This document shows positions 8,407 through 16,110 of a stretch of 64,000 bases of DNA, one piece after another. The notes under the pieces are model-generated. The model saw only the letters and a program-made list of their open reading frames with translations, searched no databases and was not told the DNA's origin. The position numbers were made by a program, and so were the translations under genes. The DNA comes from JBBATK01 sp040398805 (GTDB taxonomy: Bacteria > Bacteroidota > Ignavibacteria > Kapaibacteriales > NICIL-2), in NCBI GenBank assembly GCA_040398805.1, contig JBBATK010000001.1, positions 496,001-560,000 of the forward strand, read 5' to 3'. Every line of letters starts with the position of its first letter. Positions within the stretch are counted from its first letter, which is position 1.

Positions 8407-10224
8407 TCAATGAACGTGAGCAGGCTCTTTTTCCGGGACCGTCTCTTCTTCCGGCGGAACCCACTGAGGATAATAGTCGGAATCACGTCCTTCTTGGGAG
8501 AACTCATACGGACCTCTATACACCGTGATGTCGGTGTCGAAGTTTCCGTGACCAGGGTGCGGCGGCGCTGCCCACTCAAGGGTGTTCGCACGCCAAGGAT
8601 TGCGAGGCGCTTTCTGACCGTACTTCAAGCTCCAGAAGATATTCGCCAAGAGGAAGAATTGCGAGAAACCAAGACCGATCGCTGCCCATGTGATGAAGGC
8701 GTTCATCGGCTGGAAGGGCTTGAGGAAGTCGTAGACTGTCGGGTCTGCGATACGACGCATGTGACCACCAAGTCCGATCATGTGCATCGGGAAGAACGTG
8801 AGATTGAAGAACACGAACGACCAGAAGAAGTGCTTACGACCCCATGACTCATTGAGCATCTTGCCATACAGCTTCGGGAACCAGTAATAAATGGCTCCGA
8901 ACACGCCGAACAACGATGCACCGAACAATACATAGTGGAAGTGAGCAACGATGAAGTACGTATCATGGATATAGATATCGACAGCGGCCGATGCCATGAA
9001 GATTCCACTCAATCCCCCGATGATGAACATCGAGACGAAAGCGAGCGCGCATAACATTGCGGAGCTGAAGCGGATGCTGCCTCCCCACAATGTACCGAGC
9101 CAGTTGAACACCTTGATAGCCGAGGGCACCGCAATGACGATGGTGGAGAGAACGAAGGTCGTACCGAGCAGCGGACTCATGCCGGATTGAAACATGTGGT
9201 GACCCCACACGATGAACCCAAGGAAACCGATACCCATGATGGCGAAGACCATCGCCTTGTATCCGAAAATCGGCTTCCGGGCGAACGTCGAAATGATATC
9301 CGATACAGCGCCCATCGAGGGAACGATCATGATATACACGGCAGGGTGCGAGTAGAACCAGAACAGGTGCTGGAACAACAACGGCTGTCCGCCACCCGAC
9401 CACAGGTTCGTTCCATCAAGAGCGGACGTGATAAGCAGGTGCTCGGGAATGAAGAAGCTCGTGTGGAGGAAGTTATCGAAGAATAACATCGCAAGCGATG
9501 CCGCAAGGACCGGCGTTCCAAGCGTGATGAGGATGGCCGTGATGAACAGAGCCCAGATCGTCATCGGCATGCGGAACAGGGTCATGCCCTTCGCACGCTT
9601 GTTCAGGATGGTGGTGACGTAGTTGATCGCCCCCATGATCGACGAGAATCCGACAAGGAACAATCCTGCAATCCATAGGGTCTGCCCTAAGCCCGAAATG
9701 ACCGATAGCGGCGGATAGGTTGTCCACCCCCCTGCTGCCATTCCCGACTCCAAACCGAAGCCTCCCATCAACAGCATCGCTGCCGGGATATTCAACCAGA
9801 ACGAGAACATGTTCAGGGTCGGAAGAGCCATGTCGTCCGTCCCGATCATCAAAGGAATCGCGAAGTTTCCGATGAACCCGTTGACCATGGGGATGATCAC
9901 AAGGAACAGCATGATCGCACCGTGCATGGTAAGCAACTGCGTGTAGAAGCCGGGCTGGATGACGCCCTCTGCCGCCCATGAATCGGGAAGCAAGCTTCCG
10001 ATGATCGGCACCGCTTGATCCGGATACGCAATCTTCCAGCGAATGAGAAGAGCTGCCAGACCTCCGACCATCAGGAAGAACAAGGTGGTCACCATGAACT
10101 GCTTGGCGATGGTCTTGTGATCGGTCGAAAAGATATACTTTCTGATAAACGACGGCTCATGATGATGTCCGTGTCCATGATCCGCGTGCACGTCGTGCTC
10201 TGCATGTACACTTACTGAACTCAT
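8407..10224 (-). CDS. coxA: Cytochrome c oxidase subunit I, A2-type heme-copper oxidase
   Basis: This is the catalytic subunit (605 aa) that reduces oxygen to water at a heme a3-CuB site and pumps protons. Heme and copper ligands are visible: H101 (MHGAIMLF), H293 in YSHPAVY (291-297), H342-H343 (GHHMF), and H428 and H430 in AHFHYV. The usual HPEVY glutamate is absent. The YS pair with HPxVY instead marks an A2-type oxidase, as in Rhodothermus marinus caa3. The N-terminus is unusually His-rich (residues 7-22). The C-terminus ends in an acidic tail. It is encoded between coxB and ctaB. Confidence 0.96.
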   Translation of the reverse strand: MSSVSVHAEHDVHADHGHGHHHEPSFIRKYIFSTDHKTIAKQFMVTTLFFLMVGGLAALLIRWKIAYPDQAVPIIGSLLPDSWAAEGVIQPGFYTQLLTMHGAIMLFLVIIPMVNGFIGNFAIPLMIGTDDMALPTLNMFSFWLNIPAAMLLMGGFGLESGMAAGGWTTYPPLSVISGLGQTLWIAGLFLVGFSSIMGAINYVTTILNKRAKGMTLFRMPMTIWALFITAILITLGTPVLAASLAMLFFDNFLHTSFFIPEHLLITSALDGTNLWSGGGQPLLFQHLFWFYSHPAVYIMIVPSMGAVSDIISTFARKPIFGYKAMVFAIMGIGFLGFIVWGHHMFQSGMSPLLGTTFVLSTIVIAVPSAIKVFNWLGTLWGGSIRFSSAMLCALAFVSMFIIGGLSGIFMASAAVDIYIHDTYFIVAHFHYVLFGASLFGVFGAIYYWFPKLYGKMLNESWGRKHFFWSFVFFNLTFFPMHMIGLGGHMRRIADPTVYDFLKPFQPMNAFITWAAIGLGFSQFFLLANIFWSLKYGQKAPRNPWRANTLEWAAPPHPGHGNFDTDITVYRGPYEFSQEGRDSDYYPQWVPPEEETVPEKEPAHVH

Positions 10225-10279
10225 ACTATGGTACCTTTGAAAATGTTGTTGTTTCCGTTCTTATCGACGTTGAAACCGA

Positions 10280-11119
10280 CTAGTGATGGGAACCGACAAT
10301 CTTGCCGATATCGGCGTTGACTGTCTTCGGGATAGGAGGCTTTCCTTCCGCTGCAAATGCCGCGAGCTGCTGTGTCCTCTTGCTGATCTCCGCATCATAC
10401 CATGTGTTGTAATCCTGCTGGGCATGCATGAAAAGCACCCCGCGCATGTTGTAATGACTCGCACCGCATAGCTCGGCACATGCCAGCTCGTACTTCCCTG
10501 CCTTGATGCCGTTGAACCATACCTTCATCCAATTTCCGGGTAACGCGTCCTGCTTCACGCGGAAATTCGGGAGGAAGAACGAATGGAGGACGTCGACAGA
10601 GGAGAGGCGCACGAGGATGTTCTTGTTAATGGGCAGGTGGAACTCATTCTCCATGATGATGTCGTCCACGGCATTGGGATCGTTGGCGTCAAGTCCGAAC
10701 GGATTGTCCACCGTGCGGAACTTGGGCGACTGCTTGCCGAGAACGCCATCCGCTCCCGGATAGCGGAACATCCAATTGAACTGCTTGCCTAGCACCTCGA
10801 TCTCGATATCCGGTTTCGGAATTCGTTGCTCGTTCTTCGTCACTTCCCACGCGTTATCCGTGTAGATACCAAGACCTGCGAACAGGAACGTCGGCAGAAT
10901 CGTCCACGTGAACTCCAGCATGTTGTTGCCGTGACTGCCACTGGCTTTGACACCCGGTTTCTGACGGTATTTCACCAGCACGTACACGAGAAGACCGTAC
11001 GTAAGGAAAAAGATTGCGAGAGTGATGTACCAGATGACGGCGAACAAGCGGTCGAGCTCGAAACCGAAGGTGCTCACATTCTCGGGGAAGTATCTCAGAA
11101 AGTCTAGAACGCTGAACAT
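10280..11119 (-). CDS. coxB: Cytochrome c oxidase subunit II with CuA site
   Basis: This subunit (279 aa) accepts electrons from cytochrome c through a binuclear CuA centre. Two N-terminal helices (about 25-50 and 68-86) precede a cupredoxin domain. The CuA ligands are H169 (VDVLHSFFLP) and the block ACAELCGASHYNM, with C204, E206, C208, H212 and M215. There is no fused heme domain. The separate cytochrome c encoded just upstream probably takes that role, as in split caa3 systems. It is 55 bp upstream of coxA. Confidence 0.96.
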   Translation of the reverse strand: MFSVLDFLRYFPENVSTFGFELDRLFAVIWYITLAIFFLTYGLLVYVLVKYRQKPGVKASGSHGNNMLEFTWTILPTFLFAGLGIYTDNAWEVTKNEQRIPKPDIEIEVLGKQFNWMFRYPGADGVLGKQSPKFRTVDNPFGLDANDPNAVDDIIMENEFHLPINKNILVRLSSVDVLHSFFLPNFRVKQDALPGNWMKVWFNGIKAGKYELACAELCGASHYNMRGVLFMHAQQDYNTWYDAEISKRTQQLAAFAAEGKPPIPKTVNADIGKIVGSHH

Positions 11120-11167
11120 AGAAGGTCCTTAAAAACTCGGTGATGAGGTATCAAAGTGATGACTGAT

Positions 11168-11710
11168 TTACAAGGGTTGTTCAAGCTCTGCTTCGCTGTA
11201 CGGAGAGGAACGCAATGCCGTCTTATCGCGTGCTTCCTTCACCGCATCGGCAGCGATTTCGCCTGCCTTGTTACCGAAACTCGAGCGTACGTACGAAAGA
11301 ATCCACGCAATCTCCTGATCGTTGAAGTTCGTCTTCCACGATTGCATCTGACCGTTGTATTTGGTTCCGTTACGCACGATCTCTCCCTTAAAACCGTGGA
11401 GCACGACCCGGATGGGCTTGGATACGTCGTCTCCCGTCGCCAGTGCCGACCCCGCAAGTGGCGGAATGGACCCCGGAATACCTTTTCCCGTGGCCTGATG
11501 ACATGCCGCACAGTTCTTGGTGAACAAAGCTTTGCCCGGAGGCGCATCTGCGCCGCCTTTTGCTTCGGCAGGAGGATTGGGGTCCTCCCACACAGGATCT
11601 TCACCCTGTTTCGTAAAAAAACCGCCGATGTTACAAGAAGAGAGAGAGAGCAAAGAGGTGGTCGCTGCTGCTGCGATCAACACTCGGAAGAAACGTCTGT
11701 GAATCTCCAT
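11168..11710 (-). CDS. Lipoprotein monoheme cytochrome c, likely electron donor to the oxidase
   Basis: This is a class I c-type cytochrome (180 aa) exported as a lipoprotein. The signal peptide ends in the lipobox LSSC at C26. A Pro-rich linker leads to the heme site C67-A-A-C70-H71, with M122 (GQMQSW) as the likely distal ligand. The last 30 residues form a charged tail. It is the first gene of the oxidase/complex III operon, 48 bp before coxB. It therefore probably shuttles electrons between ActA and CuA within a membrane-bound supercomplex. Confidence 0.9.
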   Translation of the reverse strand: MEIHRRFFRVLIAAAATTSLLSLSSCNIGGFFTKQGEDPVWEDPNPPAEAKGGADAPPGKALFTKNCAACHQATGKGIPGSIPPLAGSALATGDDVSKPIRVVLHGFKGEIVRNGTKYNGQMQSWKTNFNDQEIAWILSYVRSSFGNKAGEIAADAVKEARDKTALRSSPYSEAELEQPL

Positions 11711-11750
11711 TGATAGATTGTATTGATGATTGCACCGATCGAAATCGCAT

Positions 11751-11782
11751 CGAAATTACGGCGAGCGATTCCCCTGCACAAA
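11751..11782 (-). promoter_or_regulatory. Predicted promoter of the cytochrome c-cox-act operon
   Basis: Read on the minus strand, TTTG (11782-11779) is followed by exactly 20 bases and then TAATTTCG (11758-11751). This fits the Bacteroidota housekeeping pattern of a TTG-type -33 box and TAnnTTTG -7 box, with one mismatch. It lies about 40 bp upstream of the first gene of the operon. Confidence 0.5.
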
Positions 11783-11901
11783 GAAAAAAACTGCGGCTGT
11801 TGAAAAGATTTGAGGTTGTGCACCGAGTCGAGGAACGGACGTGCATGCGGTTCTCATGAGGACCGGTGTCCACTCACATCACGGAGTATCGGCAGTGACG
11901 A

Positions 11902-13185
11902 CTACAGACTGCACTCAACCATTGCGCCTTTGTTGAAGGTGACCACGGGCTTGCCTTTCACCGGGACATCGGCAAAGGGTGTGTTTTTGGATTTGGATTG
12001 GAAGAGTGCCGGTCGCACCAACCACTCCGCCTCAGGATCGAAGACACAGATGTTCGCTCTCTCGCCAGCGGTGATGTGCGGTTGCGGTAAGCCAAGGATG
12101 CGCCGAGGATTGACGCTCATTTTCTCGATGAGCTGCGGCAAGCTCAGGATACCCGTGTGGACCAGAGCCGTCAACGACAGGCCCAGACTCGTTTCCAGGC
12201 CTACGATACCGTTCGGCGCCTGGTCGAACGGCACGTCCTTCTCCTCCGCCGTATGCGGCGCATGGTCCGTCGCAATCACATCGATGACACCATCGCTCAG
12301 TCCTTGCAGGATGGCCTCGATATCGGCTTGCGTGCGCAGCGGCGGATTCATCTTCGCATTCGTCGTGTACCCGCGTACCGCGTCGTCGGTGAGGAGGAAG
12401 TGATGCGGAGCCACTTCGCAACTGACCCGCTGTCCTCGCATGCGAGCCTCGCGCATGATCCTCACGGCACCCTTCGTGCTGATGTGCGCCGCATGATATC
12501 GACGGTTTCCGCAGTATTCAGCCAACAACACGTCCCGCGCGACGATGATATCCTCGGCGACGGACGGATAGCCCCGCAGACCCAACTCAGCGGACACCTT
12601 TCCCTCGTGCATGGCGAAATCCTTCGTCAACGAATGCTCCTCGCAATGCTGAGTCAGCAACGCATCGATATCGGCTCCATAATCGAAGGCCTTGCGCATG
12701 GTGGCGGCCGACGAAACGCACGACCCGTCGTCGGAGAACATCACCGCACCCGCCTCCTTCAATGCATGCATGCCGGCCAGGTCCACTCCTCCCCGCCCCG
12801 TCGTGATGGCCGCACAGACATGCACATCCACAGGAGTGTTCTGCGCTCTTCTCAGGATGTACTCGATCGTGGCGACGGAATCGATCGCCGGCTCCGTGTT
12901 CGGCATGCACACCACGCCGGTGAAACCGCCGTTGGCGGCTGATGCCGTGCCCGTCTGGATCGTCTCTTTGTGCGTCTGGCCGGGCTCGCGCAAATGGACA
13001 TGCATGTCGAACAGCCCCGGAGCGGCGACAAGTCCTGATCCGTCACGTACCGTCGTCTCGGCGTCGTACACGGGATGCTCCGGCGTGGCGGCAACGATGA
13101 CACCGTCACGAATCCACAGATTCATGCGCTCGTCGGTGCCTTGGTCCGGAGATACGATCCTGATATTCGTGAAGGCGATATTCAT
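11902..13185 (-). CDS. pyrC: Dihydroorotase
   Basis: This enzyme catalyses the cyclisation of carbamoyl-aspartate to dihydroorotate, the third step of pyrimidine synthesis, in the cytoplasm. The 427-residue amidohydrolase shows the metal motif DMHVHLREPGQ, a class I dihydroorotase signature, with further metal-site histidines in CEEHSL and AAHISTKGA. The catalytic aspartate lies in IATDHAPHTAEEK. Length is normal. It lies 55 bp downstream of rnhB in the same direction and may be co-transcribed with it. No other pyrimidine genes are adjacent. Confidence 0.95.
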   Translation of the reverse strand: MNIAFTNIRIVSPDQGTDERMNLWIRDGVIVAATPEHPVYDAETTVRDGSGLVAAPGLFDMHVHLREPGQTHKETIQTGTASAANGGFTGVVCMPNTEPAIDSVATIEYILRRAQNTPVDVHVCAAITTGRGGVDLAGMHALKEAGAVMFSDDGSCVSSAATMRKAFDYGADIDALLTQHCEEHSLTKDFAMHEGKVSAELGLRGYPSVAEDIIVARDVLLAEYCGNRRYHAAHISTKGAVRIMREARMRGQRVSCEVAPHHFLLTDDAVRGYTTNAKMNPPLRTQADIEAILQGLSDGVIDVIATDHAPHTAEEKDVPFDQAPNGIVGLETSLGLSLTALVHTGILSLPQLIEKMSVNPRRILGLPQPHITAGERANICVFDPEAEWLVRPALFQSKSKNTPFADVPVKGKPVVTFNKGAMVECSL

Positions 13186-13240
13186 CGTGGTTTCCTTTGG
13201 GTATGGAAGTGGTCGATACGACAGCGTTCGAAAATAGCGG

Positions 13241-13885
13241 CTATGACTCGTTCGCGGACCCGCCGTTCGGTCCGAGCTTTTTCAGAAAGGTCTTCCGATG
13301 GACTCCGCTTACCCCGTGAGCGGCGATGGCTTCGTAATGCTTCTTGGTTCCATAGCCCTTGTGCGCATCGAATCCGTATCCCGGAAAACGGATTTCCGCA
13401 TCGATCATGATTCTGTCCCGCGTCACCTTCGCGATGATCGAAGCGGCCGCGATCGATGTCACAATGGCGTCACCGTCGATGATCGTCGTCCACGGGAAAT
13501 CTCCCCCACCGGTATACCTGTTTCCATCGATGAACACGTGCGCAAACGGTCGACTGAGTCCGTCCACCGCCCTCCGCATCGCCACCATGGTGGCTTCGAG
13601 AATGTTGATGTCGTCGATGACATCGGGTTCGACGATACCCACGCTCATATCAAGGGCCGTCTCGCAAACCCGCCGGAAGAGCGTTTCGCGCTCCGTTTCC
13701 TTCACGAGTTTGGAATCGCGCAGCGCCTCGATGGAGCAGTTCCGCGGTAAAACGACGGCTGCCGCGACCACCGGACCAGCCAGCGCACCCCGTCCTGCCT
13801 CGTCAACCCCCGCAACCGTCTCTCCGCGCTCCCAGAACGGGAACTCGAATTCCGTGTGCGGCACCCGCCGCTTTTCGTCCTTCAT
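13241..13885 (-). CDS. rnhB: Ribonuclease HII
   Basis: This enzyme cuts the RNA strand of RNA/DNA hybrids and single ribonucleotides in DNA. ATG 13885 (MKDEKRR) gives a 214-residue protein of standard length. The longer upstream reading would run back through the folE terminator and is rejected. The first catalytic block VAGVDEAGRGALAGP holds the DEAGRG motif. Later acidic residues (RDSKLV, FIDGNRYTG, KVTRDRIM) match the type 2 RNase H active site. It is followed by pyrC. Confidence 0.95.
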   Translation of the reverse strand: MKDEKRRVPHTEFEFPFWERGETVAGVDEAGRGALAGPVVAAAVVLPRNCSIEALRDSKLVKETERETLFRRVCETALDMSVGIVEPDVIDDINILEATMVAMRRAVDGLSRPFAHVFIDGNRYTGGGDFPWTTIIDGDAIVTSIAAASIIAKVTRDRIMIDAEIRFPGYGFDAHKGYGTKKHYEAIAAHGVSGVHRKTFLKKLGPNGGSANES

Positions 13886-13940
13886 GACCGTAGCTACCGT
13901 ACAGTGAAACCATCCCCGAACCGGCTGCAAACATGCACAC

Positions 13941-13968
13941 AAAAAAAAAGCGGGTTGCCCCGCTTTTG
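13941..13968 (-). terminator. Rho-independent terminator after folE
   Basis: On the minus strand an 8-bp stem AAAGCGGG / CCCGCTTT with a 4-base loop is followed by a run of T. It begins immediately after the folE stop codon, so it ends the queD-folE transcript before rnhB. Confidence 0.88.
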
Positions 13969-14670
13969 TCATCGACCGATCAATTTCAAGAATTCGTTCC
14001 GAAGGTTGAGGTTATCCCTCAGCTCCCCCCGCATGACGGAGGTGATCATGTCCGCCCTCGACTCATCAGCGTTCACTCCACGGGCGATCATGCAATAGTG
14101 CTTGCTGGAAATCACGACACCCAACGCGCGCGGCTCTATGAGTTCCTGCAGGTAATCCGCTATCTGTTCGCCGAGCTCCTCCTGGATCTGACCACGACGG
14201 GCGAACCAGTCGACGATGCGGGAGAGTTTGCTGAGACCGATGACATGCTTGTCGGGAAGATATCCGATACTGCATTCACCACTGATGGGTTGCCAGTGAT
14301 GAGAACACACAGACATCACCTTGATGCCCTTGGAAATCACCAGCTCGTCCACATCCTTGCGGTTCGGGAACACGGTGATTTTCGGCGGCTGTTCATACCG
14401 TCCGGCGAACAATTCGTTCACCCACATTTTCGCGACACGACGCGGTGTGTTGGCGCTGTTCTGGTCGTTACGATCGATGCGCATGATGTCCAATACCTCC
14501 TCGAGCTTCTTCTCGACGAGCATGAGCATCTCCGCCCTCTCGTCTCCGCTGATCGGCATGGATGCGTTCGCATCAAACACGGGATATCCCAGACTGTTGT
14601 GCGGCGGAAACACCCGCACCGGATTCTCTTCTATTCTTTTTCCTCGTTGCACGGTAAACGCCTTACCCAT
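13969..14670 (-). CDS. folE: GTP cyclohydrolase I
   Basis: This enzyme converts GTP to 7,8-dihydroneopterin triphosphate, the entry step to folate, tetrahydropterin and queuosine pathways. ATG 14670 (MGKAFTV) gives 233 aa and overlaps the 3' end of the preceding PTPS gene by 8 bases, indicating coupling. The zinc site is visible as C122, H124 and H125 (CSHHWQP), with the third cysteine at C193 (KHYCMIARG). The substrate-binding region GLSKLSRIVDWFARR is typical. A strong terminator follows the stop. Confidence 0.96.
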   Translation of the reverse strand: MGKAFTVQRGKRIEENPVRVFPPHNSLGYPVFDANASMPISGDERAEMLMLVEKKLEEVLDIMRIDRNDQNSANTPRRVAKMWVNELFAGRYEQPPKITVFPNRKDVDELVISKGIKVMSVCSHHWQPISGECSIGYLPDKHVIGLSKLSRIVDWFARRGQIQEELGEQIADYLQELIEPRALGVVISSKHYCMIARGVNADESRADMITSVMRGELRDNLNLRNEFLKLIGR

Positions 14671-15124
14671 GGAAACGCTCTCCTTCTTGTGCGGTCTCGT
14701 ACCGCTTGATCGTAATAGGTTCTCCGAAGTATTCGACGAAGTTGTTCTCCGACTCGAACAGCTTGATGCTATGAAGTTCACCTTCCGTAATCTCTTTGTC
14801 GAGTATTTGCCACACACAGAGAATGATGTTCTCCGCCGTAGGAATGATGCCCGCGAGGAAGTCGACGTCGAAGTTGAGGTGCTTATGGTCAACTTTGTCG
14901 ATGATCTTCTCTTCGATGATATCACGCAGCTTCTTGAGGTCGATGACATATCCCGTCTCGGGGTCCGGCACGCCTTTCACGGTGACTTCGAGGGTGTAGT
15001 TGTGACCATGGCCCTTGGGATTGTTGCACTTGTCAAATATCGCCTCGTTCTTTTCGTCGCTCCACGTAGGATTGAACAAGCGGTGAGCCGCGGAAAATTG
15101 TGTGCGGCGCGTTACGTAAATCAT
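14663..15124 (-). CDS. 6-pyruvoyl-tetrahydropterin synthase / QueD family protein, eukaryote-like
   Basis: This is a T-fold enzyme (153 aa) acting on dihydroneopterin triphosphate, the product of the overlapping folE gene. Zinc ligands are H14 (FSAAHRL), H39 and H41 (GHGHNY), and the catalytic cysteine is C33. The block DKCNNPKGHGHNY and the later VDHKHLNFDVDF and TAENI are much closer to animal PTPS than to E. coli QueD. The product may therefore be 6-pyruvoyl-tetrahydropterin for a tetrahydropterin cofactor, though 6-carboxy-tetrahydropterin for queuosine remains possible. Start ATG 15124. Confidence 0.88.
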   Translation of the reverse strand: MIYVTRRTQFSAAHRLFNPTWSDEKNEAIFDKCNNPKGHGHNYTLEVTVKGVPDPETGYVIDLKKLRDIIEEKIIDKVDHKHLNFDVDFLAGIIPTAENIILCVWQILDKEITEGELHSIKLFESENNFVEYFGEPITIKRYETAQEGERFHG

Positions 15125-15237
15125 GAGTCACCTCGAGATGAAACCACTGTCAAGTCCTGAGTGGACTTTCGTTTCCAGAATAGGACGCAACCGTTGTTTC
15201 TTTGTTTGATGACCATGAAATCTTTTCCTCGACCCAC

Positions 15238-16017
15238 ATGAAAATACTTGATTCGGTACGTTTTGCGGTCCTTTTGCTCGTTTTGGCTGCGTGCACCGAC
15301 GGTCTGCACGCCGTAGCCATGCATGCCGACTCCGCCGTTCGCGGTGGCCTTGCCGCCTCGCCGCGACATATGAACGATTCCCTGCGGGCCTTCAATGTCA
15401 CCTCTGAAGTGGAGCTTGAAAGCGAGGAGACGGGCGTCGTGCAAGGCAGTTGCTCCATGGGCATCTGTGGTACCGATTCGCTGGCGCTCACGGTGTACGG
15501 ACCCTTCGGCGTGCTCATCGGGAAGATGACGGCGAGTAAGAACTCCGTGCTCTATTACGATGCCCTGCGTTCGGAAGCGGTGCAGGGTAACCCCGAGTCA
15601 CCAAAGGTCGTCTCGACACTCCCCTTCCCCCTTACTTTCAACGACTTCATGCACCTTGCCCGATGGGAAGTGCCCTTTCCCGCATCTTCTTATTCGATGA
15701 TCTCCTCTCAGGATTCCACGAGCGTATGGGCCTACACTGCCGACAGCAGGTTCATCGATGTGGCGAAACTTTCCTCCGCGTCGGGCGCGCTTCGCGGCTA
15801 TCAACGCAAATCCCGATCGGGTGAAGTGATTTTTACCATCCGCTTCGATGACGTCCGCGAGAGAAACGGAGTTAATTTTCCGTCGACACTGACAATGCAA
15901 TTCCCTGCGCGTAACGCAAGTGCGCGGTTTTCGGTTATTGATTTTGTTCGTGATCCGGTCGGCGAACGGTACTCGTTCCGCTTGCCCAAAGGCGTCAAAG
16001 TCAAACGTATAGAGTAA
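15238..16017 (+). CDS. Outer-membrane lipoprotein, DUF4292/LolB-like
   Basis: This is a predicted lipoprotein of 259 aa. ATG 15238 gives a clean signal MKILDSVRFAVLLLVLAAC with a lipobox cysteine at 19; an upstream in-frame start is ignored because it breaks the signal. After a linker, alternating hydrophobic strands (LTVYGPFGVLIGKM, VWAYTADSRFIDVAKL, EVIFTIRFDDVRE) and the C-terminal YSFRLPKGVKVKRIE resemble the DUF4292 group of Bacteroidota lipoproteins, which have a LolB/LolA-like half barrel. It is six bases or more upstream of LptD, suggesting a role in lipid or LPS insertion. The family assignment is moderate. Confidence 0.7.
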   Translation: MKILDSVRFAVLLLVLAACTDGLHAVAMHADSAVRGGLAASPRHMNDSLRAFNVTSEVELESEETGVVQGSCSMGICGTDSLALTVYGPFGVLIGKMTASKNSVLYYDALRSEAVQGNPESPKVVSTLPFPLTFNDFMHLARWEVPFPASSYSMISSQDSTSVWAYTADSRFIDVAKLSSASGALRGYQRKSRSGEVIFTIRFDDVRERNGVNFPSTLTMQFPARNASARFSVIDFVRDPVGERYSFRLPKGVKVKRIE

Positions 16018-16110
16018 CAGCTCGTGCCGGAAGCTCGTCCACGTCCGTCCTCGTATCACCCTTCCCGAAGCTCCGATGAGACGTGCCCCGATGCATGCGA
16101 ACAATCCTGT

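Noticed and set aside
14671..14949. N-terminal extension of folE to 14949
   Set aside because: It runs through the PTPS gene in another frame and is Ser/Arg-rich. ATG 14670 gives the normal length.
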